Origin: Bacteroidota bacterium | GTDB lineage: Bacteria; Bacteroidota; Bacteroidia; Cytophagales; Cyclobacteriaceae | Assembly (NCBI GenBank): GCA_024280115.1 | Contig: JAJRQT010000102.1 | Span: forward strand, 1-50,590 | DNA: 50,590 nt | Direction of reading: 5' to 3' | Shown: piece by piece, positions 27,368 to 36,045 of the stretch | Numbering within the stretch: position 1 is the stretch's first letter | Layout: each line of letters starts with the position of its first letter | Made by a program: the position numbers and the translations under genes | Notes under the pieces: generated by a model | Told to the model about the DNA's origin: nothing | The model's database searches: none | What the model saw: the letters and a program-made list of their open reading frames with translations, nothing else

Positions 27368-29071
27368 CTAATCCGGGAATCTCTCATCAGGATATTCTTC
27401 TTTGAAATCACGCCAGTATTTTTTGACGGTTGACTTCATTTCCTTTCTTAAAAAGAGAATGCCAACCAAATTTGGTAGCGTCATGAGCGCAATGGTTATG
27501 CCGGAAATGGTCCATATTATTGTCGTATCTATAAAAGAGGCTGTAAAAAACCCGGCTACATAAACAATCCTGAAATAGACCACCGATTTTGTGCCAAATA
27601 AGAAAGTAATTGCCCGGTCACCATAATATGACCAGGAAATCGCTGTGGAGAATGCAAACAACAGCAGACCGATTGAAACAATATATTTCCCATAGTCTCC
27701 AAAAAAACTGTGCGTAAATGCTATGGTAGTCAGTGGCGCACTGTGAACAAGGGATTTACCTTTTAGCTCAAACTGACTATTCGGATCAATAATGGAGCCA
27801 TTTTCAACAGAAAGATTCCCCGAATAAGCGCTACCATTTGACAGGACAATTACATCTTCTGCAATGGACCGTGCGTGAAGAATACTAATCTCTTTTTGAA
27901 TTTTACCATTTTTAACGTCTAAAGTTCCCGAATATAAATCGATCGCTTCATTATGATTCAGATAGTTAAAAAGCTCATCTATATCACTTTCTTTATTTTC
28001 ATCATAAACCCTTCCCAGGATTTTTAAATCTGCCTTCTGAAAATTATTTTCATATTTTTTATTCCAGACCCCGGAAGAAAGGAGCACCAAACCCGTCAGT
28101 GAGCATATTATGATTGTATCGATAAAAGGTTCAAGAATGGCAACCATCCCCTCAGAAACAGGTTCGTGCGCCTTGGCGGCAGCGTGGGCAATTGGCGCCG
28201 ACCCCTGGCCTGCCTCATTGCTGAACAATCCTCTTCCTACACCCTTATTAAATGCAAAAATTAAAGCCGAACCGATAAATCCTCCTGTTGCAGCTGAGCC
28301 GGTGAAAATATCAGAAAAAATAGAAATGATGGAAGGTATGATGTTTTCATAATTGAAAAGGATCACAGACAGCGCTCCGATCAGATAAATGGCGGCCATC
28401 GTAGGTACCAGTTTTGAAGTAACTCTGGCAATTCTTTTGATCCCACCAATTATAACCAGACCCAACAAAATAGATAAAACAAGACCTGTCACCCACCTGG
28501 TGATGCCAAAGGTTGCGAGCACAGAATTGGAGATACTATTGATCTGTGGCAGATTTCCGGTTCCGAAAGATGAAAAAACTGTTGCAATGGCGAAGACCAC
28601 TGCCATCCATTTGAAATTCAGTTTTTTACCGAAAAACCTGAAATCGGCATTTTTCATATAATACATAGGACCACCTGCTATTGATCCGTCCTTGGCCTTT
28701 TCACGGTATTTATGAGAAAGAGTAACTTCCACAAATTTTGTAGTCATACCCAAAGCCGCTGTTACGAGCATCCAAAATAATGCTGCGGGCCCCCCGAGGT
28801 AAACTGCAAGCGCTACACCAGCGATATTTCCGGTACCGACTGTTCCGGAAAGTGCGGTTGCCAATGCCTGAAAATGCGAAGTGTCCCCAACGTCGCTCTT
28901 TTTGTCGAATTTTCCTTTTACGACTTTTAACGCATGTTTGAAATATCTAATCTGGGGAAACCCTAAATAAATTGTAAAAAAAACGCCGGTGGATAACAGG
29001 AAATATGCGAACCATTGAGCTCCGCCAATAAAACTATCGATTATCTTGAGAATCTCATGTAATTCATGCAT
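27368..29071 (-). CDS. Alanine/glycine:cation symporter (AGCS family) with large loop insert
   Basis: A 567-residue sodium- or proton-coupled amino acid symporter. The family signatures are [29 protein letters not shown], and [17 protein letters not shown], with about ten hydrophobic spans. Typical AGCS members are 450-500 residues. The extra length is a hydrophilic segment of about 100 residues at about 335-440, between the [12 protein letters not shown] span and the [20 protein letters not shown] span; it has beta-like repeats and many charged residues and should face the periplasm. It is a single gene with a good promoter. Glycine uptake would fit the gcvT gene divergent to it, but the substrate is not shown. 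Confidence 0.92.
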   Translation of the reverse strand: MHELHEILKIIDSFIGGAQWFAYFLLSTGVFFTIYLGFPQIRYFKHALKVVKGKFDKKSDVGDTSHFQALATALSGTVGTGNIAGVALAVYLGGPAALFWMLVTAALGMTTKFVEVTLSHKYREKAKDGSIAGGPMYYMKNADFRFFGKKLNFKWMAVVFAIATVFSSFGTGNLPQINSISNSVLATFGITRWVTGLVLSILLGLVIIGGIKRIARVTSKLVPTMAAIYLIGALSVILFNYENIIPSIISIFSDIFTGSAATGGFIGSALIFAFNKGVGRGLFSNEAGQGSAPIAHAAAKAHEPVSEGMVAILEPFIDTIIICSLTGLVLLSSGVWNKKYENNFQKADLKILGRVYDENKESDIDELFNYLNHNEAIDLYSGTLDVKNGKIQKEISILHARSIAEDVIVLSNGSAYSGNLSVENGSIIDPNSQFELKGKSLVHSAPLTTIAFTHSFFGDYGKYIVSIGLLLFAFSTAISWSYYGDRAITFLFGTKSVVYFRIVYVAGFFTASFIDTTIIWTISGITIALMTLPNLVGILFLRKEMKSTVKKYWRDFKEEYPDERFPD

Positions 29072-29100
29072 ATGCTTCTTTTAAAAACTTTAACAAACAG

Positions 29101-29134
29101 CAAATCTAAAAAAATAAGGCTATCAGCATTACAA
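29101..29134 (-). promoter_or_regulatory. Putative promoter of the AGCS gene
   Basis: On the minus strand TTG (29132-29134), 23 bases, and TAGATTTG (29101-29108) fit the Bacteroidota -33/-7 pattern at the long end of the usual spacing. The -7 box is 30 bases upstream of the ATG. Confidence 0.5.
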
Positions 29135-29357
29135 TAACCAGGAAATAATATTTGGATACCTAATTGTGTATTTGGATTTTTTAGTGATTTTTATGAAAAT
29201 AAGAGACTTAGAAATCGATCTATAATCGCCCTGGATAATAGTCTCACTTTACAATCTTTATTTTCATCCATCAGAATTTTTAAATTATAAATACAGGGAG
29301 TTTTAAATTTAATAATAAACATTGAACAAAATAAACCATGCTTCTTGGATAAATTAT

Positions 29358-29365
29358 TAAATTTG
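29358..29365 (+). promoter_or_regulatory. Putative -7 box of gcvT
   Basis: TAAATTTG is a perfect TAnnTTTG, ending 15 bases before the chosen ATG. Its presence argues against the longer frame beginning at a TTG at 29345. Confidence 0.5.
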
Positions 29366-29380
29366 GGCAAAAAAATATCC

Positions 29381-30466
29381 ATGAAAAAAACAGCCTTATT
29401 TGAGCAACACGTAGCATTAGGTGCTAAGATTGTGCCATTCGCAGGATACGAAATGCCGGTCAGATATAATTCAGAAATAGACGAACATCATGCAGTTAGA
29501 AAAAGTGTCGGAATATTTGATGTTTCCCATATGGGAGAATTTCTTATAAAAGGCCCAAATGCATTAGGTCTGATTCAAAAAGTATCTAGCAATGACGCTT
29601 CAAAACTTCAACCGGGGAAAGTACAATATTCATGTATGCCCAACGCAACAGGAGGCATTGTGGATGACTTGCTTGTATATATGCTGAGGCCGGAAGAATA
29701 TATGCTTGTAGTGAATGCGAGCAACATACAAAAAGACTGGGATTGGATTTCAGAAAATAACAGCATGAATGCCGAATTGGAAAATATCTCTGATAATATT
29801 TCTCTAATGGCAGTTCAGGGGCCCAATGCACAAGCCCTGATTCAAAAGATAACCGATCTCGATTTATCCACACTTTCTTATTATACCTTTTCCAAGGGAA
29901 ATATTGTTTCAATTACCGATGGAGCCATCATATCTGCGACGGGTTATACGGGCGCCGGAGGATTTGAAATTTATGTTTATAATGAATTTGCCAGCCAAGT
30001 TTGGAATGCGGTGATGAATGCAGGGGAAGAATATGGTATTAAACCGGCGGGGCTCGGGGCAAGGGATACTTTGAGACTCGAAATGGGATTTGCATTATAC
30101 GGAAATGATATCGACGATACTACATCTCCAATAGAGGCCGGATTGGGTTGGATCACAAAATTCACAAAGGATTTTATCAATGCGGAAAATCTTAAAAAGC
30201 AGAAAGCGCAAGGAGTTGGCAAAAAACTGGTCGGATTTCAAATGGAAGAGAAAGGTATTCCAAGGTCAGGTTATGAACTTTTAGATGAAGATGGTGAAAT
30301 TATCGGCAAGGTTACGTCTGGCAGTATGTCTCCGTCTCTCGGTTATGGGATTGGAATGGGTTATCTGAATGCGGACTATATTACTCCAGAGACTGAGATC
30401 AAGGTAGCCGTCAGGAAAAAGAAATTGCGCGCAAAAGTTGTTAAACTGCCATTTTACAAAGCTTAA
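29381..30466 (+). CDS. gcvT: Aminomethyltransferase, T-protein of glycine cleavage
   Basis: The T-protein (361 residues) takes the aminomethyl group from GcvH-lipoyl and makes methylene-tetrahydrofolate and ammonia. Motifs: KIVPFAGYEMPVRY near the start, VGIFDVSHMGEF, the GLGARDTLRLEMGFALYGNDI block, and KVTSGSMSPSLGYGIGMGYL near the end, all typical. I chose the ATG at 29381 because MKKTALFEQHVALGAK aligns with family starts; the TTG at 29345 lies before a -7 box. comB follows 26 bases on in the same direction. gcvP is elsewhere in the window (11729) and gcvH is not seen. Confidence 0.96.
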   Translation: MKKTALFEQHVALGAKIVPFAGYEMPVRYNSEIDEHHAVRKSVGIFDVSHMGEFLIKGPNALGLIQKVSSNDASKLQPGKVQYSCMPNATGGIVDDLLVYMLRPEEYMLVVNASNIQKDWDWISENNSMNAELENISDNISLMAVQGPNAQALIQKITDLDLSTLSYYTFSKGNIVSITDGAIISATGYTGAGGFEIYVYNEFASQVWNAVMNAGEEYGIKPAGLGARDTLRLEMGFALYGNDIDDTTSPIEAGLGWITKFTKDFINAENLKKQKAQGVGKKLVGFQMEEKGIPRSGYELLDEDGEIIGKVTSGSMSPSLGYGIGMGYLNADYITPETEIKVAVRKKKLRAKVVKLPFYKA

Positions 30467-30492
30467 ACCTATTTTTATAGTATAATTCCCAT

Positions 30493-31218
30493 ATGAAAAA
30501 AATTGATATTTGCCTTTCGCCCGACCTCATTGATCAATATGATTTATCAGGAACCGTTGTTGTCGTTATAGATATTTTGCGCGCAACATCCTCGATTACA
30601 ACAGCAATAGCACATGGGGTTAACATCATCAGGCCGGTGGAGACACTTGGTGAATGCCGCGAATTAAAACTTAATGGTTTTGTTGGAGCTGCGGAAAGAA
30701 ATGGTAAAAAGGTCGGTGGATTTGATATGGGAAATTCTCCCCTCAGTTATATGAATCCTGATCTTGAAGATACAAATATTGCCATAACCACTACAAATGG
30801 CACCATAACTTTGAAAAAATCAAAGGGAGCACTACAGGTGATTCTGGGGTCATTTTTAAATTATTCCGCAATTTTAACCTATCTCGAGCGGCTTCCATGT
30901 GATGTGTTGTTGCATTGTGCAGGATGGAAAGGAAAAATAAACCTCGAAGACACACTTTTTGCAGGAGCAGTAGTGCTTGGATTAAAGCAAATGTTTGAAT
31001 ATGATTCCGATGTCCCGGCGATGGCGGCCAAATTATACAAATCGGCAAAGGACAACCTGAAATCAGCCATTGAAGATTCTTCTCATTATTCCAGGTTGAT
31101 GGAGCTAGGACTGGAAGAAGATATCAACTTTTGTCTGAAGTTCGATGAATACAAGGTGATCCCTGTTATGAAAGGAGACAATATTTCCAAACTGAAATTG
31201 GCAGATATGCTTTTTTAG
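30493..31218 (+). CDS. comB: 2-phosphosulfolactate phosphatase (ComB-like)
   Basis: A 241-residue ComB-family phosphatase that would hydrolyse 2-phosphosulfolactate to sulfolactate, known from coenzyme M synthesis in archaea but found widely in bacteria that lack coenzyme M. Motifs: VVVVIDILRATSSITTAI (about 20-38, Asp and Arg of the active site), GAAERNGKKVGGFDMGNSP (about 67-85) and ITTTNGT. No comA or other sulfonate gene is next to it, so the substrate here is open. It follows gcvT by 26 bases and is probably co-transcribed. Its stop overlaps the stop of the convergent lipoprotein gene. Confidence 0.87.
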   Translation: MKKIDICLSPDLIDQYDLSGTVVVVIDILRATSSITTAIAHGVNIIRPVETLGECRELKLNGFVGAAERNGKKVGGFDMGNSPLSYMNPDLEDTNIAITTTNGTITLKKSKGALQVILGSFLNYSAILTYLERLPCDVLLHCAGWKGKINLEDTLFAGAVVLGLKQMFEYDSDVPAMAAKLYKSAKDNLKSAIEDSSHYSRLMELGLEEDINFCLKFDEYKVIPVMKGDNISKLKLADMLF

Positions 31219-32228
31219 TTTTCCTGGTTTTTTACATATTCATTGAAATAATAATCTTTTAGGTAATCGGGGTGGTAGTAGTAGATAGAAGTATTTATCT
31301 TGATTGGATCTTTTAACGGTTCTTTGATGGTTATGTGCCTTGCGGTAAGTTTTTGATCATCATATTTATAATCCTCAATAACTAACGCTCCATCATATTT
31401 TTCAACCGTTCTCTTTAGAATCCGGCCTTTTTCATCATAGGAATAATTGATAAATTCATTATTGTCTAGCTTATCGAGTCGATGAACAATTTTCAATTGA
31501 ACCAACCTGTTTTCTTCGTCATATTTTGGGTAGCACCATTTCACCGTTCTTCTATAACGGCCCTTTAATGCTCGTTTCTTGAGTAAAGTACCATTCATTT
31601 TGTAAGCCCATCGCTCCCTTTGTTTCAGCAAATGAAAATCTGAATAAAACTGAAAATATCTTTTATAAACATCAAGGGCATCATCAGTTTCAGGATACAC
31701 GGTAAAAACCTGGCCGGTCAGTTTATATTCAATTTTAAAAAGTGGAACAGGTAAGTCGGTTTCAGGATCAATTTTATAGAAATATTCAAATTCTTTCTGA
31801 TCTCCAATAAAATTCATATTCTCGAGGTACACGATGCCCCGACCTGTGATATGCGTGTAACTCATGGGTATTGTGGTTGTTTCATAATCCTCGTCTATCA
31901 AGTCCAATAACACGGTTACAACATTTACCTTCTTTTCAGTCTCCGACCAATAGTCTATGCCGATAATCGCATCAACACCTTCTTTTATGGCTTCATGCTC
32001 CAATCTTTTTTGGATTTCCCATTTGCTCATGGAGCCTTTCTCTACGATATCGAAATCTACTATTTCAAAATACGGTTTGGTTGGAAAACTGTCATTAACA
32101 AATATTAATTCAGTGTTATAATTCGGAGTCTTGGTGGGAATATCATTTATCTTTTGCTGATAAAAATTAGGTTTTGTACATGATGTCAAACCTATGATGG
32201 GGAGCAGGTATATAAACTTAGCTTTCAT
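31215..32228 (-). CDS. Unknown lipoprotein with heavy-metal-like N-domain and YD-like C-part
   Basis: A 337-residue lipoprotein. I chose the ATG at 32228 (a frame to 32246 also exists) because MKAKFIYLLPIIGLTSC makes a clean signal with lipobox Cys. Residues about 30-110 (IVDFDIVEKGSMSKWEIQKRLEHEAIKEGVDAIIGIDYW) resemble YbjQ/DUF4156-type domains that expose a conserved Gly-Val-Asp-Ala motif. The C-terminal part (about 215-300) has repeats such as YPKYDEENRLVQLKIVHR and YSYDEKGRILKRTVEKYDG, like loose YD/RHS or antitoxin-YwqK strands. No function known. Its end overlaps comB by four bases, converging. Confidence 0.7.
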   Translation of the reverse strand: MKAKFIYLLPIIGLTSCTKPNFYQQKINDIPTKTPNYNTELIFVNDSFPTKPYFEIVDFDIVEKGSMSKWEIQKRLEHEAIKEGVDAIIGIDYWSETEKKVNVVTVLLDLIDEDYETTTIPMSYTHITGRGIVYLENMNFIGDQKEFEYFYKIDPETDLPVPLFKIEYKLTGQVFTVYPETDDALDVYKRYFQFYSDFHLLKQRERWAYKMNGTLLKKRALKGRYRRTVKWCYPKYDEENRLVQLKIVHRLDKLDNNEFINYSYDEKGRILKRTVEKYDGALVIEDYKYDDQKLTARHITIKEPLKDPIKINTSIYYYHPDYLKDYYFNEYVKNQEN

Positions 32229-32288
32229 GGTGAGTCGGTTTCCCATGTTTAACCAAATCTCATGCCAATTTCATGAATAGCGCTTTTT

Positions 32289-32340
32289 TTATTTTTTCAG
32301 TTTCGGATTATTTTTGTGCCGGTTGAAATCTCGTATGCGT
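32289..32340 (-). pseudogene. Duplicated 3' scrap of the MazG-like gene
   Basis: Bases 32298-32333 repeat 33582-33617, the end of the MazG-like gene, with 34 of 36 identical. In frame on the minus strand it reads RIRDFNRHKNNPKLKK then a stop at 32289-32291, the same peptide end as NIRDFNRHKNNPKLS in the intact gene. There is no upstream coding part. The two copies flank the gene 32458-33555. Confidence 0.75.
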
Positions 32341-32457
32341 TGAACACACAAACAGTCTAAGCCAAGAATATTTATCCATTATTTCAATACATTAATTATG
32401 TAATATAAGTGCATTAATAAAAGTGCAGCAAAATTGGAGAGGTAGTATCTTTACAAC

Positions 32458-33555
32458 ATGAAAAGAATTGTGATTTTTTTAACTTTAGTATTGGTAATTA
32501 TAGAGTATTCCAATGCTCAGATTAGTTTAAAACCCGGTTTTATTATCACCCATGAAAAGGATACCATTAAGGGGTTTTTAATGGATGAAGTTGATTCAGA
32601 CCTAAGTGAACGAGTGAAGTATTTTAAGGGATCAACCGGAACGGAACCAACAATTTATGCCCCTTCTGAAATACTTGGGTTTGGCTTTAATTCCGGGCGC
32701 ATTTTTGAATCGATTACAATTCAAAATGATTCTACCGAAATATTTGCCAAAAGAATTATTGAAGGGAAAATTAATATGTTCACCAGGAGGTTCGTTAAAT
32801 CGAATAAGATTGGTATTCATTTGTACAGAAGCGACACAAATATCAAAATCGATCTAAAGGAACCTGTTAAGACAACTGTTAAAAAAAATGGGAAAACCTA
32901 TACCTATAAAGATAATATGTATTTGGGACAATTGGCTTTACTGACCAACGATGATGTGGAGGATTTAAAATTGAGTAAACTAAAATATGGTAAAAAGGGT
33001 ATACAGAAACATATAGTTAAATGCAATGAGTCATTTGAAAATGATTACCCAGCAAAAGTTTATACAGAAGCACAGAATCTAACTTACGATTTAAATGTAG
33101 GCTATTTCCTAAATTCTGAACCATATGAATTTGTGTTCAGGCTAAGTATATATCGGGATAAAACCAATCCTGAAAAATCAGTGAAAACTTCCAGAAGGAT
33201 GGGATTTAGCTATGTACATTACCGCGGCAATGAGAGATTGGACGGATCGTTAGAGGAAGGTTCAACAGATTTCAGTGCACATTCCCTGAGCATAATACCA
33301 GTGGGGTTTAGATTTCAGGGAAAACCAAGAAAAATAATGCCATATGGATATTTTGGGATTGGATTATTTTTTGTGCTATCCTCGCGTAAGATAATATCTA
33401 ACTATGAAATTACTGGAACTAAATATAAGTTTGGGGGATTGCCAACCGTTAATTTAGGGATCGGGATTAAAGCGAAAGTTAAATCGAACTATATATTAGC
33501 AGAGATAACACCGAATATTGAAGGGATTTTTATCAATCTTGGCTATTCGTTTTAA
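32458..33555 (+). CDS. Unknown secreted protein, outer-membrane-like
   Basis: A 365-residue protein with a signal peptide (about 1-21, ending SNAQ). The N-terminal half (25-220) has beta-strand-like patterns with many Lys/Asp (GFIITHEKDTIKGFLMDE, KYFKGSTGTEPTIYAPSEILGFG), typical of a Bacteroidota family of unknown secreted proteins; the C-terminal half (about 225-365) alternates aromatic-rich strands and ends in a Phe (IFINLGYSF), like a small outer-membrane beta-barrel. No function. It is the only plus-strand gene between two minus-strand genes and is flanked by a duplicated scrap of the MazG-like gene, so it may have been inserted. Confidence 0.75.
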   Translation: MKRIVIFLTLVLVIIEYSNAQISLKPGFIITHEKDTIKGFLMDEVDSDLSERVKYFKGSTGTEPTIYAPSEILGFGFNSGRIFESITIQNDSTEIFAKRIIEGKINMFTRRFVKSNKIGIHLYRSDTNIKIDLKEPVKTTVKKNGKTYTYKDNMYLGQLALLTNDDVEDLKLSKLKYGKKGIQKHIVKCNESFENDYPAKVYTEAQNLTYDLNVGYFLNSEPYEFVFRLSIYRDKTNPEKSVKTSRRMGFSYVHYRGNERLDGSLEEGSTDFSAHSLSIIPVGFRFQGKPRKIMPYGYFGIGLFFVLSSRKIISNYEITGTKYKFGGLPTVNLGIGIKAKVKSNYILAEITPNIEGIFINLGYSF

Positions 33556-33575
33556 CCCTGTGAATATAAATTGCA

Positions 33576-33902
33576 CTAACTCAGTTTCGGATTATTTTTG
33601 TGCCGATTGAAATCGCGAATATTTTTCTTTTCTAGGTTTCTTTTAAATGCCTCTGTGAGATCCACACCTGTTTGATTCGCAATACATATTAAAACCCAAA
33701 GCACATCTGCAAGTTCATCGTCCAATTTCCGGGCTTTATCCGATTCTTTGAAGGACTGTTCTCCATATGTTCTCGCAATAATTCTGGCGACCTCCCCAAC
33801 TTCTTCCGTAAGCATGGCCATGTTCGTGAGTTCATTAAAATACCGAACTCCAACCGAGTTTATCCAATCATCTACAAGCTTTTGCGCTTCTTTTATTTCC
33901 AT
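33576..33902 (-). CDS. MazG-like nucleotide pyrophosphohydrolase
   Basis: A 108-residue all-alpha NTP pyrophosphohydrolase of the MazG/dUTPase superfamily, a housecleaning enzyme that hydrolyses non-canonical or excess NTPs to NMPs. The metal motif is visible as LTEEVGEVARIIA (EExxE) and DDELADVLWVL (ExxD). The size matches stand-alone short members. Its ATG overlaps the stop of the upstream dtd gene by one base (TAATG), a strong sign of coupling. It ends the five-gene operon that starts at 36045; a copy of its last 16 codons lies at 32289-32340. Confidence 0.9.
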   Translation of the reverse strand: MEIKEAQKLVDDWINSVGVRYFNELTNMAMLTEEVGEVARIIARTYGEQSFKESDKARKLDDELADVLWVLICIANQTGVDLTEAFKRNLEKKNIRDFNRHKNNPKLS

Positions 33903-34354
33903 TACTTTTTGTCTTTGGTATCAATAATAATTGTCACAGGCCCATCATTGCACAACGATACCTGCATCATTGCTCCAAATTCGCCGGTTTTAATTTCTTT
34001 ACTAAGATCAGATTGCAAAGCGGTTATAAATTTTTCATATAATGGTATGGCCACTTCAGGTCTTGCAGCTTTTATGTAGGAGGGTCTGTTGCCCTTTTTA
34101 GTGGAGGCATGCAGGGTAAACTGACTTACGAGTAAAATATCGCCATTTGTATCTAAAAGACTTTTATTCATCACTCCATTTTCATCATCAAATATCCTTA
34201 GATTCACAATCTTTCTGGATAGCCAGTTGATATCTTCTTCAGAGTCATCATGCTCTATCCCCAACAAAATCATTGAACCAAAACCTATCTCACCGGATAT
34301 TTTTCCATTGATTTCGACTCTTGCTTCGGAAACTCTTTGTACTACAGCTATCAC
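33902..34354 (-). CDS. dtd: D-aminoacyl-tRNA deacylase
   Basis: A 150-residue DTD that removes D-amino acids (and glycine) wrongly loaded on tRNA. Signature motifs SQFTLHAS (about 77-84, containing the SQFTL active-site loop) and NDGPVTI (about 136-142, the Gly-cisPro motif) are both intact; the start MIAVVQRVSEARVEINGK is the usual one. It is followed immediately by the MazG-like pyrophosphohydrolase with a one-base overlap, joining two quality-control enzymes. The SDR gene lies 56 bases upstream. Confidence 0.96.
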   Translation of the reverse strand: MIAVVQRVSEARVEINGKISGEIGFGSMILLGIEHDDSEEDINWLSRKIVNLRIFDDENGVMNKSLLDTNGDILLVSQFTLHASTKKGNRPSYIKAARPEVAIPLYEKFITALQSDLSKEIKTGEFGAMMQVSLCNDGPVTIIIDTKDKK

Positions 34355-34410
34355 AATAAATTATTTTGGTGGTATAATCTAATTCTTATTCGAAAATGTG
34401 CGTAATAAAT

Positions 34411-35076
34411 TCAGGCATCAGCGAGCTCCTGAATTGAATCAGATTCAATAATTCGATTATTATCATGATTGTCCAGTGAAATCTTATACATGGCCTTTGC
34501 TACATCTTCAGCACGGATACCACGGTATTTTTTTAACCCGCCAATCATCAATGGACTTATAATCTTCATGATTAATATTCCGATTTTTTCGCCGGCTCTT
34601 TGCTCATTTCTTTTTCCCAACAATAAAGAAGGCCTGAAAATATTCAAAGATCTCAAGTCCAATTTAGAAATGGCATTTTCAACTTCGCCTTTTACTTTAT
34701 TATAAAAAAACATCGATTGTTCATTTGCCCCTGAGGCGGTAATAATATTTAATTGACGGCTTTGATGCTCTTTTGCTATTTCAGCTAAAGTCAATGGGTA
34801 ACTAAAATCTACTTTATAAAATTGCTCTTTGGATCCTGCTTTTTTCATTGTGGTACCCAGGCAACAAAAAATCACGTCGGCTTTAAGATCATCTTTAAAA
34901 CTCATTAAATTATCATAATCGACTTCGATGACCGAGGAGACATGTTCATTTTTGAATGGACTCCCTTTTCTGATGATTACTCTTACCTCTCCAAAATGTT
35001 CTGAATCGACCAGGTAATTCACCAGATGACTTCCAACTAATCCGGTTCCACCGGCAACTAATGCTGATAATGGCAT
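34411..35076 (-). CDS. Atypical short-chain dehydrogenase (NAD(P)-binding, HTATIP2/YbjT-like)
   Basis: A 221-residue Rossmann-fold protein. The nucleotide-binding loop is VAGGTGLVGSHLV (about 7-19), with VIFCCLGTTMKKAGS next and the tail of a SDR core (YNKVKGEVENAI, NIFRPSLLLGKRNEQRAGEK). The Tyr-x-x-x-Lys site is present as YNKVK, with an altered context. Family members act as oxidoreductases or regulators; the substrate is unknown. It is the third gene of the operon, 15 bases after the DUF1232 gene. Confidence 0.85.
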   Translation of the reverse strand: MPLSALVAGGTGLVGSHLVNYLVDSEHFGEVRVIIRKGSPFKNEHVSSVIEVDYDNLMSFKDDLKADVIFCCLGTTMKKAGSKEQFYKVDFSYPLTLAEIAKEHQSRQLNIITASGANEQSMFFYNKVKGEVENAISKLDLRSLNIFRPSLLLGKRNEQRAGEKIGILIMKIISPLMIGGLKKYRGIRAEDVAKAMYKISLDNHDNNRIIESDSIQELADA

Positions 35077-35091
35077 GTCACTATGAGAAAT

Positions 35092-35508
35092 TTATGATTC
35101 TTTAACCCTGCTATTCCCGGTTAATTCAAATTCCAGAAATGCATCCACATCTTCGTTTATACTATTAAAAACCAGGAATAAAATAGAAATATCATCTGCC
35201 AAACCCATGGCCGGAATAAAATCGGGAATCAGGTCTATAGGCATCATGAAATATATCAATGCGCCAATGATCATCAACAATGACTTGACTGGAATTTGAC
35301 GATATTCGCCCGTTATGTAGGCTCTGAGCATTCTTAAAAAGGTCTTTACCTTTTCAAAAAATTCATTGACATTCTTTTTGTTTTCATCCATATCTGACAT
35401 TTTATCAGTTACAGATGTGACCAGGTCAGATATTTTTTCCTTACTGGTCGCGATACCTGCCGCCTTTCTCAACGCATTTTGAAAGATTTTACTTTTTAAA
35501 TAATTCAC
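35092..35508 (-). CDS. DUF1232 (YkvA-like) membrane protein
   Basis: A 138-residue protein with the DUF1232 block: KSLLMIIGALIYFMMP, then IDLIPDFIPAMGLADDISIL (about 78-112), a short helical hairpin. N-terminal about 60 residues are Lys-rich and helical. Members are predicted small membrane proteins of unknown role. It lies 15 bases after the 35524 gene in the operon. Confidence 0.85.
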   Translation of the reverse strand: MNYLKSKIFQNALRKAAGIATSKEKISDLVTSVTDKMSDMDENKKNVNEFFEKVKTFLRMLRAYITGEYRQIPVKSLLMIIGALIYFMMPIDLIPDFIPAMGLADDISILFLVFNSINEDVDAFLEFELTGNSRVKES

Positions 35509-35523
35509 CGGATAATCAAATGT

Positions 35524-36045
35524 TTAAAATATGTCTCTAATTTCAGACTTAACCTCTGACAATGTAATCGCAACGGGATCTACATCTCTTTTCTCGATTT
35601 CACTGAATATCAGCTTTGCCAATTCGACACTTTTAGCATCGGCATCGAGTTTCTCAGCATTCGTGTTAATTAGCGCGATTACGTCTTCTACAGTATTTTT
35701 TATCAAATTCCACGATTTATCACTCATATATATTTGCTGCGAAAGGTTGTGATTAAACTCCTCCCTAATCTCAGAAATCATAACATGCTGCAGCTCTTTT
35801 GCTGTCATCTTACTGCCATTTAACCGGAGTACAAGATTTCCCGGAGATAGCCTTTCGAGAAAAAGACTCATCCGCTCAAAAGCCTGAAGCCTGTTGGGCA
35901 GCACAGCTTTACTGTTTTCTATTTTATAATCAATATTTGCTTTTACCAGTTCTTTGGCCAGTATCGATTTCATCGTCAAGTACATAGCATAAAGTACCAA
36001 CGCAGCAGGTAATAATATTTTCCCAAATTCTAATATAATCTCCAT
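35524..36045 (-). CDS. DUF7935-like single-pass membrane protein
   Basis: A 173-residue protein with one N-terminal membrane span (about 8-26, FGKILLPAALVLYAMYLTM) and a cytoplasmic helical domain (RLQAFERMSLFLERLSPGNLVLRL, then EELQHVMISEIREEFNHNLSQQIYMSD). This layout matches a Bacteroidota family I know as DUF7935, function unknown. It is the first gene of the five-gene operon and has a TTTG/TAAATTTG promoter upstream. Confidence 0.78.
   Translation of the reverse strand: MEIILEFGKILLPAALVLYAMYLTMKSILAKELVKANIDYKIENSKAVLPNRLQAFERMSLFLERLSPGNLVLRLNGSKMTAKELQHVMISEIREEFNHNLSQQIYMSDKSWNLIKNTVEDVIALINTNAEKLDADAKSVELAKLIFSEIEKRDVDPVAITLSEVKSEIRDIF

Larger units (their letters stand above)
29072..29380. 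other. 309-base divergent intergenic region between AGCS and gcvT
   Basis: AT-rich, no ORF of note. It holds the AGCS promoter at its left and a TAAATTTG box for gcvT at its right. I looked for a glycine riboswitch (paired aptamers) and saw none. Confidence 0.35.

Noticed and set aside
29345..29380. TTG start extending gcvT by 12 codons
   Set aside because: The segment contains a perfect -7 box (29358-29365), and the ATG at 29381 fits the family start.
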